Origin: Mytilus trossulus
Lineage: Eukaryota; Mollusca; Bivalvia; Mytilida; Mytilidae
Direction of reading: 5' to 3'
Assembly (NCBI RefSeq): GCF_036588685.1
Contig: NC_086383.1
Span: 34,604,171-34,668,170 of the forward strand
Length of the DNA stretch: 64,000 nt
The notes under the pieces: generated by a model
Told to the model about the DNA's origin: nothing
Databases searched by the model: none
What the model saw: only the letters and a program-made list of their open reading frames with translations
Translations under genes and position numbers: made by a program
Part shown: one piece after another, positions 11,580-24,535 of the stretch
How the letters are laid out: each line of letters begins with the position of its first letter
Position numbering within the stretch: the stretch's first letter is position 1

Positions 11580-11870
11580 TTATATAGTTGAAACCCGCTG
11601 CATTTGTTTACACCTGTCCGTAGTCAGAGAACTAATGTTTAGTGATTGCCGTTTGTTGGTGTGGTTCTTAAGTGTTTCTCATTTCTCTTATTTATGTTTA
11701 GATTTGACCTATAGCTTTCCTGTTTGAATGATTTTGCACTAGTTATTTTGGGGCTCAGTATATATTGCTGTTCTGTGTTAGCCAATACTCCGTGTTGAAA
11801 GTCGTACTTTTTTGGATGGAGAGTCGTCTCATTGGCACTCATACCACATCTTCTTGTATTTTTAATATTA
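11580..11870 (-). repeat. Dispersed repeat family B, inverse copy
   Basis: Reads on the minus strand AAGAAGATGTGGTATGAGTG, CCAATGAGACGACTCTCCAT and onward to an end with AACGGCAATCAC. Other family B copies: 12000-12083, 20420-20545, 23120-23480, 30774-31286, 37000-37085, 52243-52400 and 63298-63440. Confidence 0.7.
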
Positions 11871-11999
11871 TATATTAGAGTGAGGAATGACTAACAAGAG
11901 TCGCTCGCCAGAAAAAAGTTTGTTTGCTTCTAAAAATATAAAAAAAAACTTTAATCTTTTATGACTAAAAATGACAACAGTACTTTGAGTATGACGGGC

Positions 12000-12083
12000 T
12001 TTAACCTATAGTGGTTTACTTTTTAAATTATTATTTGGATGGAGAGTTATCTCATTGGCACTCACACCACATCTTCCTATATC
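12000..12083 (-). repeat. Family B fragment
   Basis: Short truncated copy: minus-strand AGGAAGATGTGGTGTGAGTG, then CCAATGAGATAACTCTCCAT. Same orientation as the neighbour at 11580-11870. Confidence 0.65.
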
Positions 12084-12229
12084 TATTAAAAAAAACTATC
12101 AATTACAATATTTTAACTTTCTTTCCGGTAGAGTAAAAAAAAACGGATGGTATTGTACCGGTTAACTATAATCACTCATCCGCCAATATATATCAACATA
12201 ACATGTATTAAATGTCAAATTTTGTTATA

Positions 12230-12387
12230 GATAATGCATATTTTAAGGTTTTTCTTGTCGTAGAACACACCGAGGGGTGTCAGGATTGATCAAATGAAAG
12301 ACAAACCGGAGGGAGGTATTTCTTTGAACAATCTTGACACCCCGAGGTGTGTTCTACGACAGGAAAAACCTTAGAATATGCATTATC
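12230..12387. mobile_element. Foldback MITE, arms of about 65 bp
   Basis: The left arm starts GATAATGCATATTTTAAGG and runs through GTCGTAGAACACACC. The right arm is its near-perfect inverse (GGTGTGTTCTACGAC...CCTTAGAATATGCATTATC). The loop is only about 25-30 bases. There is no ORF. Strong hairpin potential, typical of a MITE. Confidence 0.8.
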
Positions 12388-12389
12388 TG

Positions 12390-13384
12390 ACTTAAATACC
12401 GTCACAAAAATATCAATTTTATAAAGATTTGTAAAGTTTAGTATCCTATATTACCGACAACACTAGAGTGGGATATGCCTTTCTAATGCGTTCAGGTTTT
12501 AATACGTCCTGCGGCTCATTAAGAATAAAACTCACTAAATAATTTAGATATAAACCTATTAAAATTTATTATCCATTCACAATAAAAAAAATATTACTGT
12601 AACTGCATGAAGTAAGACACAAATGTATTGTTACCATCCGAAAACCGATCCGATGACAAATACAAGACACATTGTAAGTAATTTATTGCACCACCTAGCT
12701 TATGGAAAAGGGGGAGGGGAGAGGTTTTTTTCTATTTGTTATGTTATTTCTTTCGCGGTAAAGTGGTTATTTTTTTTAACAATTATACTTGAACGAATAA
12801 TTCAGAAAGATTGTCCTTTGAATAGCAATACATTTTATTAAAAGATATCCAGGATAAAATCATATACCCTCCGCACCCGACCCTTTCGTGAGTTACGTTA
12901 ATGTTATTCAAAAGAGTATAAGAATACCTTATTAGTTGATCATTTGATAGAGTAAAAGGTATACATACATTTTAAAAAGTTAAGAACTGACACGAAGACG
13001 AATATAAATACATGTAGGTCACAGTATGATTTTCTATTCAGTGTTTATCGTTCTGAACATGCATGTAATATTTGCCACTGGATGTAAAGCAAGCAAGCAA
13101 AAATCAATCAACCTATTCAAATCTTACATACGAATATGTTAAATCTAGATTTATTTGATGAATGTCGACATTAAAATTCATCTGACATATATGATAATGA
13201 TTCTTTATTGTAGCGATAAATTAACTAAACTTCACGTTACTTGTTTCTAAAATTAAAATACGGGACTACAATGACGGTTTTTTTTAAACCTATCATCGAT
13301 TGAACATTAAAAAAAAAATCCAAATCGACAAAAAAACGTATTAGACGAATAAAGTTTTGATGTAAATCATAGATTGCATGTTTA
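12390..13384. other. Intergenic, nothing recognised
   Basis: AT-rich spacer between the MAM gene and the minus-strand TRIM-like gene. No exon, RNA or clear repeat was seen. Confidence 0.45.
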
Positions 13385-13430
13385 TCAAGGAAAATAATGA
13401 CCTCACGCTGGTCATTATTTTATGCCTTGA
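13385..13430. repeat. Short palindromic hairpin
   Basis: TCAAGG plus AAAATAATGACC, a 7-base loop, then GGTCATTATTTT plus CCTTGA. The inner 12-bp stem is perfect and the outer 6-bp stem is separated by small bulges. It may be a tiny foldback repeat or a structured RNA element. Confidence 0.6.
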
Positions 13431-14488
13431 AGCATATATCATTGAAACATGGTATCGTCCGGGTTGATTCTGAAAAAGAATGACCTGTCGTTCTGAAGAA
13501 AATAACTCCATATAAGTATATAAAGTCATTTAAATGTATTAGAGGAAGTCAAAGTATAAGAAACTCGAACTCTACTGATAACTTAGGGTGATATCATGTG
13601 CTCTGGAAAACAATAAGATCCTGCTTTATTTTAAAGAGCACTCGTTGTGCTACGCTTGTGTCGCTGATGGAATCAAAACAATAAAAAAAATGACAACTAA
13701 AAATGGAAAATATTGGCTATTGTTACTTGATTAAGCAAAATACATCGAATGAACGAAATATGAAGCTTCGGTCGATTAAATATGACTAAACTGGTATGGT
13801 TTGTTTGTATACACTTAATGACTCGATTTCTGATATTTTCCATGATCAAACCTGATAAGCATTTTTTTCTTCTTTTTTTGGGGGGGTGGGGGGGCATTGT
13901 TGTTGACTGACGGAATGACACTAATATAACGCATGCTTGCGGTACTGACATTTGGTAATATACATATCCAAATATTATATTCAATATTTAAATTTTAAGA
14001 ATTATATTTTTAACACTGAAGAGACATGTATTGTCGAAATGCGTATCTGGTGCAACAAAATTGGTACCGTTGATTTTATTCATAGGATTAAAATATTATT
14101 TTTACTGTAATTAAAGAATCAATATATTTATATTTTATATTTTGCTTCATCATGAACTTACGGCTTCTTTCCATTCGAAGTCAATCTTTAAAATTGCCAT
14201 TCAATCGTTATAAAGACAATATTGTTTTAACCCGTATCAAAGGTTAATAAATGCTATATGCCATGTTTAGCAAATGTTCATACAATATTCAAGTCTAACA
14301 TGGCAAATTGACCTGTTACATTTTTCCTTCTGAATTCTTTGGGTGGAGGGGGATTTCTCCACGTGATATAATCAGATTTCAAAAATTGAAAATTTTTTAG
14401 CTATTAATTATCATAAGCTCATAAATATATATAAGTAAAAATGGATAAAATTTGCATTAGAGTAATCAGAACAAAATGAACATTAGAT
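13431..14488. other. Intergenic, weak repeat traces
   Basis: Around 13540-13660 there is a degenerate family C trace (TAGGGTGATATCATGTGCTC then GATCCTGCT). About 14020-14080 faintly resembles family A. Otherwise nothing. This is the 3' flank of the minus-strand gene. Confidence 0.4.
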
Positions 14489-16138
14489 TTACAGCTGTGT
14501 TTTGATTTCACTCGATGAACTTAAACCGCTAACATAACTAGCAATTTGAACAGTCCCATCCTCAAATCCAATCAAAATATGGTCCTGCTCATCTACGGAA
14601 CAACACGTTGGGTTTTTGTCAAGTTTATCTATCTGGACGCATTTGCCTTCCAAATTAAATATGCATTGTTCATGTCTTTTTTGACAGGAAATGGTGATTG
14701 TACCGTCAACCAAGAATCCAGACCCGACAATGTTATAACTTTCTGTTATGTCCAATGGCGGATATCTTGTCTGAATCTGTCCAGTTTTGTCCACGACAAG
14801 TACCCACGAATCGTTGTCTGGACGACATAGCACACAAATCAGTCCATCCTTTTGTTCGCATATTTGTACAGGATTGACAATTTCACTTGTTATGGATAAT
14901 AACGAGAGCTTTCTTGATGCAATTTTATTTCCGCTTCTATGCCATTGAACTACATACGAGCCGGCATCACTTGACATTGTGTCATAAAGACATAAATAAT
15001 TTCATCTGTCGTTACAGCTTGTGATATGCAACATAATTTTAAATCGCCATAGTTTATGTCTGCAACAAAATTATATGATGATCTGCGAAGGAATTTCGAT
15101 GTTGTTGCTTGCAATTGCTTTAAAGCTTTCTTTTGTTTAAATCCTAAAAGGAGGTTACTTTTACCATCTGAACACACTGAGGCTGGTTTTTCATTCAATG
15201 TTTTAACCATTTCAAACTTTGTTTTTTCAGCACTACAATCGATTTCTGTGACGTTGTTGTTTATAAGCCATGCCGTGAACCTTTCATGCTTTAAACGATA
15301 TTGTTTTTTCTGTAGGGACAGTGCGCAATATTTGAAAGATTTTTTTATTCTCTTGTGATGCCAAACAATAGAAGTCGCTTGAATTGTCTTCAACAAACTG
15401 TGCAATTGGATTTTTCGTTTCTGTTTCATATGGCTTTTCGGTTTTATGGATCGTTTCCTCCTTGATAGGCGGTAGTTCTTCATATTTTCCGCAGTCCATA
15501 TGACCCATAATATGTTGTAACTTGTTCCTGGTAGCAATTTCTTCAGTAAACTGGTAGACTGGATGTTGTATATTAGGGACTGTGTCGTAATAGGGATCAT
15601 TTTTACAAAGCTTTTGCAAAGTCATATGATATAAAGCTACATCTGTATCTAGCAAATTATTTCCCTTGGATTCAACATTTTCTATTATAGCCTCTATTTC
15701 TACTATATGTTTGTTTTGCCTCGTGACAAATCTTTCAAATTCATCAACGGCAGCTTTGTTCTCATTCTGAAAACTTTCAACTAACTGTTTCTGTAATTCA
15801 TCTAATGCAAGATTTATGTTTTCCTGCGTAGAATTTATCAATAAAATTTGCTGTTCTATTGATTTCTGAATTTCTATCTTTCCTTTCTCCGCCTTTAATA
15901 CCGCAGCACGAGTTTCAGGAATTTTGGATTCTTTCGCAGCGCTCAATATTTTTGATAAACTGTCTTTTTTCTGTGTACCAAATTCCTTCAGTTTTATGAA
16001 ATCATGGTTCTTATGTGGCCCGGTTATACAATCGTCACACAACGAGATATTGCAATTTTTACAGTAAAATCGGACTTCTTCTTGCCCATGTTGGTCGCAC
16101 AATGGCATTGAGGCTGTAGACATAGTGACTGTAAACAT
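14489..16138 (-). pseudogene. B-box/coiled-coil TRIM-like gene with two frameshifts
   Basis: Intronless minus-strand gene of about 550 codons. It starts at the ATG at 16138 (a second ATG at 16123 is also possible). Residues about 14-50 form a B-box type 2 zinc finger (CDQHGQ...CKNCNISLCDDC, then H and H). No RING precedes it. A long coiled coil follows (about 55-150), then a charged linker. The C-terminal part (VVQWHRSGNKIA, WVLVVDKTGQIQ, ILIGFEDGTVQIA) looks like NHL/WD-type propeller blades. The frame is lost in a run of seven A's (15340-15346) and regained near 14985. About 120 codons lie in the other frame, so an uninterrupted reading stops at 15284. Bivalves have many such TRIM-like genes; family members act as ubiquitin ligases or innate-immune regulators, but without RING this role is uncertain. 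Recent pseudogene or assembly indels are both possible. Confidence 0.75.
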
Positions 16139-18265
16139 AATAATTGAACTTAATTATAATCATTTACTATTATATTATCTATTATCGCGTTTATATGATA
16201 GATACCATTCAGTGAGCTCAAGCGCATATTGCCTTATTAAACATGGATGACTGCTCAATACTCTAGATTCATAATTTGTTTTCGTGGAATATCAATTTTC
16301 ATGGATTTCGTATAGGTCAAAGTAACCATCGGATTTTTAAATGATGTGAAAATGTATATCTACTTGTATGCAGACTGTAGCAAAACCCCAAAGTATAATT
16401 CATGTCAAAATAATTTTTCATCAATGCATTAAAAAGGTATGCACTTTAACACAATAATCCAATGTATTCAGAACTATGCAAGTTTTAAATCACTTTACAT
16501 TGAGTAGACTGACCTAGAAAAAAAGATTGGACATGTTGGATGTATGATTGGTGTTCAACACTACTTTCAACACTTTTTGTTATGGTGATCAGCCTTTATT
16601 AGCGAAAGAAGCCGGAGTCCCAGGAGAAAACCACCGACATTCTTTAGGAAAACTGACAATCCCCATGAATTAAGATTAGAGTCGAATGCACCCGCACACC
16701 GTGGAAGTTCAAATAAGCTTGATTACTAAATACAATTCACATTTACTTTATGTAAATAAAAAATTCTGTGATCAAGATGTAGTTGGCCTAAGACAAATAT
16801 TGTTTTAAAAGAAAACATACGAGTAAATATAAAAACAAACATACAAACTTTAAGTCATTTAAAAAAAAAACTTGCAATATAGTAAATAAAAGTGTAATCT
16901 ATGATGTCAAATAATTCGTACAAAATTTTATTTAAAAACAAGAGTACTTCCTACTCTTCGTCCTTTTTTATAGTTTGCTTCTGGAAATTGAGATTATTAA
17001 ATTTATTGCTCACTTGAGATGGCCCCCTGTTAGTGGGGTTTGTATTGCTCAGTATTTATTTTTTATATTGTGTTTTTAAAATTGTTTATTGATCTTGTTT
17101 GTCTTTCGGTGGTTTTTACGTTTCAAGATTTCTAAGATTGATCCCTTTTGGTATCTTCCACCTGCCTTTATCTGAAATGATAAAATAAAACCAGAATGCA
17201 ATTTGTCGTGATGATGATACACCCAATCGTAATTCAACGTAAAAATATCAGGAGGAATTTTATAACAAGGTGCTTTATAAACTCTTCACTCTCCAAATAA
17301 GAAGGTTTTCTATGTTTAGTTGTATCTCAGAGAAGTATTTTATAACATAAGACTAGGAAGTGGTTACACTATTTTATTGGGGTATAAAATTGAAATATTT
17401 ACTACTGAAATAATTTGTGACATGACGTCATTTTCTATTTGCATAACCATGTCATTTATTTGAATTGATCCTTATCTACAATTTGATAGATTGAAACTTA
17501 TAAATCGAATTCGTAAATTGAAAAAGAAAGGTTTATGGAAGTACATTTTAACTTAAGATGTGATTTGTATATCTATTGGTTATGTCAATTGCATGAATAG
17601 CGCAGACAAATATTAACAATAATTATTGTATATGATAACTATACCTTGGTATTAATTAAAAGTATTTTTTGTAAAAAATGAAACGTAGTATTAGATTGAC
17701 AGATTGCAAACAACTTATATAGTAGTAACATTTTAACTATCTTATTATATTAATTTATTAACAATGTATTTTGTATGTTTGTTTTTTGGTGGTTATTTTA
17801 TTAATGGGGACTAAGAAAACAATTAAGGTAGACCGTGTAAAAACATTGAAATTTATTATGTCTTTTACTTATTGAGCATAGTTTTTCGGAACTAAATATC
17901 AGTTATAATTTTACAATATGAAAGACGTTATGCTCATATTGAAATTGACACATTTGACTTAGTGGCGATATCATCCCTTCGCTTGCAAAAGATATCGGAA
18001 TGAAATTTGTTTACCCTTCCGGAGAATCTGACATCACCCCTTGTTTTTTTGCATTATGAAAAAATTATCAGAGATACCAGGATTAAAATTGTGTACACTA
18101 TCACGTTTTATTAACAAAACCTCCAGCTTTTTGCCAATGTTAAATTATATAAATGACATTATATGACAGGACTACAATACATCAAATGGAAGAACATTAA
18201 AGATAGAGAAATACACAAACTAACAAAACAATCGAATATTACGACATGCTAATAGTTATAAATAA
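16139..18265. other. Spacer upstream of TRIM-like gene with degraded repeats
   Basis: Holds a family E copy (16260-16400, TTTTCGTGGAATATCAATTT) and a degenerate inverse family C copy (about 17000-17175, GTTTGTATTGCTCAG, TTTGTCTTTCGGTGG). It also contains the unseen promoter of the minus-strand gene. I see no exon. Confidence 0.45.
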
Positions 18266-18520
18266 AAGGTACCAGGCTTGTAATTTATTACGCCAGACGC
18301 GTGTTTCGTCTACATTAGACTCATTAGTGACGATCAGGTCACAATAGTAAAGAAATCCAAACAAAGATGAAGAGCTTTGCCGACCCAAAATTTCGGAAAA
18401 TTTTGTCAAATACGGCTTAGGTTATCTGCCTGGGATCAGAATATCCTTAGTATTTAGAATAATTCATACTTTTGCAAACAGTAAATTTATGAAAATTACC
18501 ATATAATGGATATACATGAA
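18266..18520 (-). repeat. Dispersed repeat family A, copy 2
   Basis: Reverse orientation: AAAAGGTACCAGGCTTGTAA, ACGCCAGACGCGTGTTTCGT, then AATACGGCTTAGGTTATCTG. Same block order as 28573-28925. Confidence 0.7.
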
Positions 18521-20269
18521 GTAGTGACTTACCACAAAATAAAAACGAACACGTAAATTAATCTAGGTCAGCACATTTATAAATGTATATTTATAATTAT
18601 AAAATAAACCTGGTTTTATAGCTAGCTCAACATCTCACTTGTATGACAGTTGCAAATAATTCCATTATATTGACAACGATGTGTGAAAATACACACCAGG
18701 AATGTGTTCCAATGTTGGGTCGAACTGAATGAAAATGAGTTGTTGCAAGAGTTCTCATTATGCGAAGAGTATTGCACTTGCTCTACATGAGGCTTAATTC
18801 GGACTGAACATGAATGCCCATTAATACACCAAGCTCAACAGCTGATCACAGAAAGAAGAATAAAATAATTATATTTACCACAGTCCTTTTCATGTGGGCC
18901 TAGAAAGAGTGGACGTTTTACGGTTTTTACTATTATTTAAGGCAAATATTGCATGGCTTTCGAATTTTTTTGTTTGAAATAAGCTATTTTGCTGTTGTTC
19001 AAGAAACGTCAGTAAAGCGTAAATCATAATCACACTTCAATTTAAGAAACATTAAAGGCATTTACATACCTTCAACAATTTGCAAATATCAACAACATAA
19101 AACTGATTCAAAACAAAAGCAGTTTCTATAAACACCCAAATTTAGGTTAAGGTTATTGAAAAATTATACGTATTTAAGTAACTAAATGAGTCATTGCCTT
19201 TCTAAATAGATTTGTTTGGCAACGTTTTAAAAAACTTTGTATTTGTGCAAATGTCATACAAACAATTTGCACGACGACAAAAAATGTAACATGGATAAAA
19301 GATCAATAGTGTGGTGAAAAATTAATATATATTAAGCAGCTATTTTCAAATAGTTAAATAGTTAAATATAGAAACAATGTTTGTATGTGTTGATTTTACA
19401 TTAAACAACATTAAAAGAAAAATACGTACAACTATGTTCAATCTGCTGAATCTCGCTGGTCGTTTAATTCACATTTAACATCTCAATTTAAAAACAGTCT
19501 TATTCAATCTATACATGTTATATATACATTAATGTAATAAAACTTGAAAATTGCCTCTTACATATGCGCAATAGTTTTAGTAAGGGTAGGATATGGTTGT
19601 TATTTGAGGTATATATATGAGAGAACTAGTAACAGCGGGCTGTTCGTCGGAAATTTATTGGTTTATAGATCTTTGTCAAATGTAAATATAATAACAATAT
19701 GGTAGACCTGTGTGCATTATCTGATAAAAGCACGAGGAGACATTGATTGAGTGTTCTGTGCAGGGGCAAATATTTTATAAATATGCAGGTCGATATAGAG
19801 TTAAAGAATCGGTCATGGACGTAAAGCATATTGTAGGCTGACCTGAATGAGGGGCTGTAAATTGTACATGTTGTATCTCAACTGTTAAGCAGAGGCTTCA
19901 TGGAACCTAAATGACCTATATCACATAATTTGCCAGTGTGCTGTATACACAGTATGTGGACTATGTGTTTACTGTCTTTGAGTGTACGTACAAAAAAAAT
20001 AAGTTTTGATTAACATGACTAATAACGGTAATCTGCCATTTAATATATTTAAGTTATATTAACATAAATTATCACATTTACAAGAACAATGCAAGATCAA
20101 CATTGAAAAAATTATCAAAAATGTAAAATAACAAACATACCAAATTCCATAGAACATCTAAAAAGCTCAAACATATCAAACAAATTGAAAATTACTGTTA
20201 CAGTAGTATTCCTCAGTTGGTATAGACATTACCTGATATTGAAACCTTTTTTCTAGCCTCTAAACCTCT
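18521..20269. other. Intergenic, nothing recognised
   Basis: AT-rich sequence with chance short reading frames. No homology to known families was recognised. Confidence 0.4.
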
Positions 20270-20419
20270 CATTTGTATAACAGATTGAACTATGGAGATC
20301 GATACCTAAACAGATGATATGACGTTACATTTTTCAAACAACAAAGAATAAGACAATATAATCAAAAGTAGAAATGAGATTTGCACAAATATTATTATTG
20401 AAAAAACTGCAAATAGATA

Positions 20420-20545
20420 TAGGAAGATGTGGTGTGAGTGCCAATGAGACAACTCTCCATCCAAATAACAATTTAAAAATTAAACCATTATATGTTAAAG
20501 AACGGCCTTCAACACGGAGACTTGGCTCACACCGAACAGACTGAT
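20420..20545 (+). repeat. Family B fragment
   Basis: Contains AGGAAGATGTGGTGTGAGTG, CCAATGAGACAACTCTCCAT and GGCCTTCAACACGGAGACTT. It is inserted within the left segmental copy and absent at the matching position of the right copy. Confidence 0.7.
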
Positions 20546-22543
20546 TTACAAAATATTTGATCTTTTGAAAAAAAAAAGATGTAGAACAAAAAAATAGGTT
20601 CGTATTAAAAGTAGAAATGCATGCTCAACAAAAAATAGACCGCTTGTACTAGTAAGAAAAATTGTGAGATCAATCAAAATTAGTTTGATATACTGATGAT
20701 ATTTACCCATCAATATATGTTACTGATTCAAAACAGATACTGTGAGTCATGGACAGTGTAAATTCGTAAATGGCTGTTCACGAACAGCTTTAAATTTTAG
20801 TGTATCTAATAAACGAGATAACAATGATACTGGTGTCAATGCACAGGATCAGAAAAAGGTATCAAAGATACCAGGATTATAATTAAATATCAAATCATGA
20901 GCGTTTTTAATGAACATGGTCAGAATGTAAGCATAGTTGTTATCAATTTTATCAAAAGCTAGGTGAATGTTGAACAGGATCAGCGTGTAAGCGTAATTTT
21001 TTTATTAATTTTATCAAAAGGTGAATCATGTTGATGAACAGGGTAAAAACCACCGTGACAGAAAGAACATAGAAAAACTGTTGATATCGGAAAAAGTAGA
21101 AAAAAGAAACCATGAGTCTTTGAAACAAAACATAAAAAGGCGAGAAAAAAAACATTCAGACAGCGAGAACGTCAATTTATCTGGGAACCTAACATATTAT
21201 TAGCAATACCGTAATCGGACTTTCTGTTCGAATATATATTTTAATGCAAGCTTGTAAAATCGAAAATATTTCGTCATGATACCAGGTTAGAATATGAATA
21301 CGAGATTGTTAAATTCCTAACTTGTTAATTTATCTTTAACATTGTTTAACATGTCGATATTATAAGGTATTTTTTCTTTCTATATTTAATTTCAAAAAAT
21401 GTTTCGATCTCATTAAAACTAAAGCTAATATGAACATATTTGATGAAAAAGGGCATTTATACTCATATTCAAAATATGTTCGTTTGTCATCAGCGGCAAC
21501 TATAAAAATGTATTCATTGCTTTTTAACCGCTTGCTTATATATCGATATACTATCATATATCTGTTACGAATTAAGAGAAAAACAGCGTTTACTATCAGC
21601 ACTGGAAAATAATGCATAACAGATTTTGTTTTTTAGATTGAATGTTTTACTTTTAAAAAAGCAAACATTGGGCAAACTTTAGTTGTGTTTTGTATTTGGC
21701 ATTTCCAATTTTTTTTTTTTTTTTTTATTTTAAGTAGAAATATCACATAACTACGATTGCAATTACGTTTTAAAACAAAAAGGGTCATTTGATTTCAAAG
21801 CTGACAATGTTCATCAGTACACAAACAGAAGGCATATCAAACGTTTAAAATTCACCTATATGCGACTGAATTGTTGATGAATATTAAGAACTGCCATGTT
21901 TGTATACTTATTTTACCTACATGTATGTTTAATCCTTTTTAAATAGTTGTCGTCAAAATAAGATAAATATGGCCGCTAATTATTTAAACAAACTAAATAT
22001 TGCTGTTGTTTTAATCGTTTGTCTTTGACGGTTGTTCTTCGCATGTAAAGACTGTGCTGCATGCTTGTTTGCTTTTCAGACATTTACTTAAATAATGATA
22101 AAATAAAATTAACTAGATCCGAGGGATAGAATTTGATGAAAGAGTTGAGAATACCTTGAGCTGAATGAAAAGTTAGAAATAGTAGATTTTTTGTAATTCA
22201 TATAAACCGTCAAAATACAAAAAGTAAACGATATGTACCAAAGGATAACATGTTCATGGTTGATGTGTAAACGCAACTGAGAATATTTTAATAGAACTAT
22301 GGCATACATAAATACTAGAACACACCCGCGAAATCGCGGACATTTAGAGCGTATGTAAACTGTTGTTGAATATTTTTTTGTAAAAAAGATTTATAACTTG
22401 AAAATTTCAGAAAAGGTATCACTATCAAATGTCATAGGTACTCGGGGACAGGAAATGTTATTAAGTTACAAAGTGCGCTATTCTTTTTTTTGGAGGGAGG
22501 CTGTTTTTCTGTATAATATGAACATAACTATATTATAAACGGG

Positions 22544-22586
22544 CACTGATATATTATATATAGACTATCTATATAATATATCAGTG
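22544..22586. repeat. Perfect 17-bp stem hairpin
   Basis: CACTGATATATTATATA, a loop of nine bases, then its exact complement TATATAATATATCAGTG. Probably a small foldback insertion: the right segmental copy shows no equivalent. Confidence 0.65.
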
Positions 22587-23119
22587 ATATCCGTAGGTAG
22601 TAAACTATTGGAATTATTAGTAAATAGAAAATACACTTTATTTATAGTATACATGTACGTATGATCATAGTATACAGAAAAACGCAAAACTAATGGTCCT
22701 TTCCCCAAGTACATATGCAAATTATGTGTAGTTTAAAAAAAAATCTTAACGGTAATCTTTTATATGACTCAAATGTCTGATTACGGAAACATTTATTGTG
22801 GAAAGAAGAGAAGCGACACAAAAAAATGAAGTTATCTCATTTAAAAGAGTATAGATGTACAGTTTACGTTCTAAATCCACTGTCGTAAGTGCCCAAACAA
22901 ATATCGCATTAAGATGATTAACAAGATCAACAGAAGGTGCACAAATATTCAACATTTCAAGAAAATTAGCATTTGGAATATGTTAATGAAATTATCTTAC
23001 CAAATTATCAAGTAATTCGTGATTGGGTTTTAAATGACCAATTAACTAGACTTTCGTCGTATCTTATCGTCTGACTATAACATTGAAATATATCCACATA
23101 AAACTTATTCAATTCAGCA

Positions 23120-23480
23120 TGCAATAGATATAGGAAGATGTGGTACGAGTGCCAATGAGACAATTCTCCATACAAATTACAATTTCTAAAAGTACACCAT
23201 TATAGGTCAATGTACGGCCTTCAACACGTAGCCTTGACATACACCGAACAAAAATCTATAAAGACCCCAAAATAACTAGTGTGAAACCATTTCAAACGGG
23301 AAAACCAACGGTCTAATATATAGAAAAAACGACAAACGAGAAACACGTATAAGTTACATAAACAAACGACAACTACTGTACATCAGATTCCTGACTAAGG
23401 ACAGATGCAAATATTTGCAGCGGAATTAAACGTTTTAATGGTACCAAACCTTCTACCTTTTTCTGAAACAATAGCATAAC
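23120..23480 (+). repeat. Long family B copy
   Basis: Starts AGGAAGATGTGGTACGAGTG and continues through GGCCTTCAACACGTAGCC, AAACGACAACTACTGTACAT and ATTCCTGACTAAGGACAG. It sits exactly where collinearity with the right segmental copy breaks. Confidence 0.7.
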
Positions 23481-24056
23481 ATTATAACATAGAAAATCAC
23501 ACGATAAAATTTCAATTGGAAGGCTTAACTCAATCAAAAAACGTAAATTAACACACTATGAACGAATAAATTTATCTGCGATACCTGAAACCAGGTTAGA
23601 AGGCAAATCGTATGGCTATGTTGCTATTTTAAATAGCGCGCGTCTGGCATATTAAATTTTTAACCAGTTTTAACATGCAAATATATTTTTGCTTTATTTG
23701 GACTTGATCAAATAAAGTCTCCTGTTATCCCACTTCCATGTTGAGCAAGCGGTTATATGAATATTTCTGTTTCCAGACGAGTTCATGTTGGGGTCCTCTT
23801 CGCGGTCCGAATTTCAACTATGTCGATTTCTTTGAGAAATGAGAGAAATATTTCATTTTTTTTTAAAACTAAGTGTTGTGAGTAATTTCAGAATAGACAT
23901 AATATATATAAATTTACGGAAAATATAAGATTTAGTTGTACTCGCTACCCGACGCTTTTCGTCCTTTTTCTACAGCTCATACAAATAAATTTCATATTTT
24001 CCTTCATCATATATACAGACTTTGATTTCATGTTTGTATTTATTCAAATATTGTAG

Positions 24057-24523
24057 AATTAACTGAAACCAAAGCCAACCAAAAACGAAGGGCGAGTGAA
24101 CTTGTTGCTTTTACGGCATATGTATCGGCTACTTTCGATGGCGAAAACTTTGGAACTGGTCATACCGTTAAGTATGATGTAAACGAACGAAGGCAATGGG
24201 TACAATAAGTTTACCGGTACATTCACTGCGCCATCAGACGGAATATATGCCTTTACTTGGACAATAAAAGCTGCTGGAAGAATAGGTGACGCTAAACATG
24301 GTGAGATAACCGTTGAACTCGTGAAAACTCAGTCGTAAAAGGGGTAATAAATTCTGACAGTGAACAAGATTATGAGGATGCGTGTTCAACAGCTTTAGTT
24401 ATAGTCTCGTTGTCCGCCGGAGATGTAGTGTTTACAAGATCAGCACCATTCCAACACCCAGAAGGGATTCTCAGTAGTGATGGGTACGGTAGATGGACAT
24501 TCTCTGGTTGGAGATTATTTTGA
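24057..24523 (+). pseudogene. C1q-domain pseudogene (globular-head exon)
   Basis: Clear relative of the C1q exon at 32414-32883: after acceptor ATTGTAG it encodes FGTGHTVKYDV and, further on, [19 protein letters not shown], and ends GRWTFSGWRLF and TGA. It is broken twice. A net 5-base deletion near 24175-24190 (after KYDV) shifts the frame. Small indels near 24330 produce an in-frame TAA after VKTQS. The exon with signal peptide and coiled coil, present in the right copy, is absent upstream, where a family B repeat sits instead. C1q-domain proteins are secreted lectin-like recognition proteins, greatly expanded in bivalves; this copy cannot make one. An AATAAA follows the stop within a few bases. 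Confidence 0.88.
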
Positions 24524-24535
24524 TAAAAAATAAAT

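Larger units (their letters stand above)
20270..24535 (+). repeat. Left copy of C1q segmental duplication
   Basis: Collinear with 25790-32895. Anchor pairs by eye: 20280-20400 with 25800-25960; 20610-20710 with 26040-26180; 21735-21850 with 28125-28250 (ACATAACTACGATTGCAATT in both); 22250-22310 with 29080-29130; 22880-23120 with 29350-29610; 24040-24523 with 32390-32883. Family B copies are inserted at 20420-20545 and 23120-23480. Sequence equivalent to the signal-peptide/coiled-coil exon is missing. The copies are diverged, so the duplication is not recent. Confidence 0.75.

Noticed and set aside
14546-15358. Plus-strand frames of 94 and 100 codons
   Set aside because: Antisense shadows of the minus-strand TRIM-like gene.
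21021-21203. Charged plus-strand frame resembling a coiled coil
   Set aside because: No splice borders in phase, poor match to the real coil exon at 30527-30674, and the equivalent stretch of the other segmental copy is not open.
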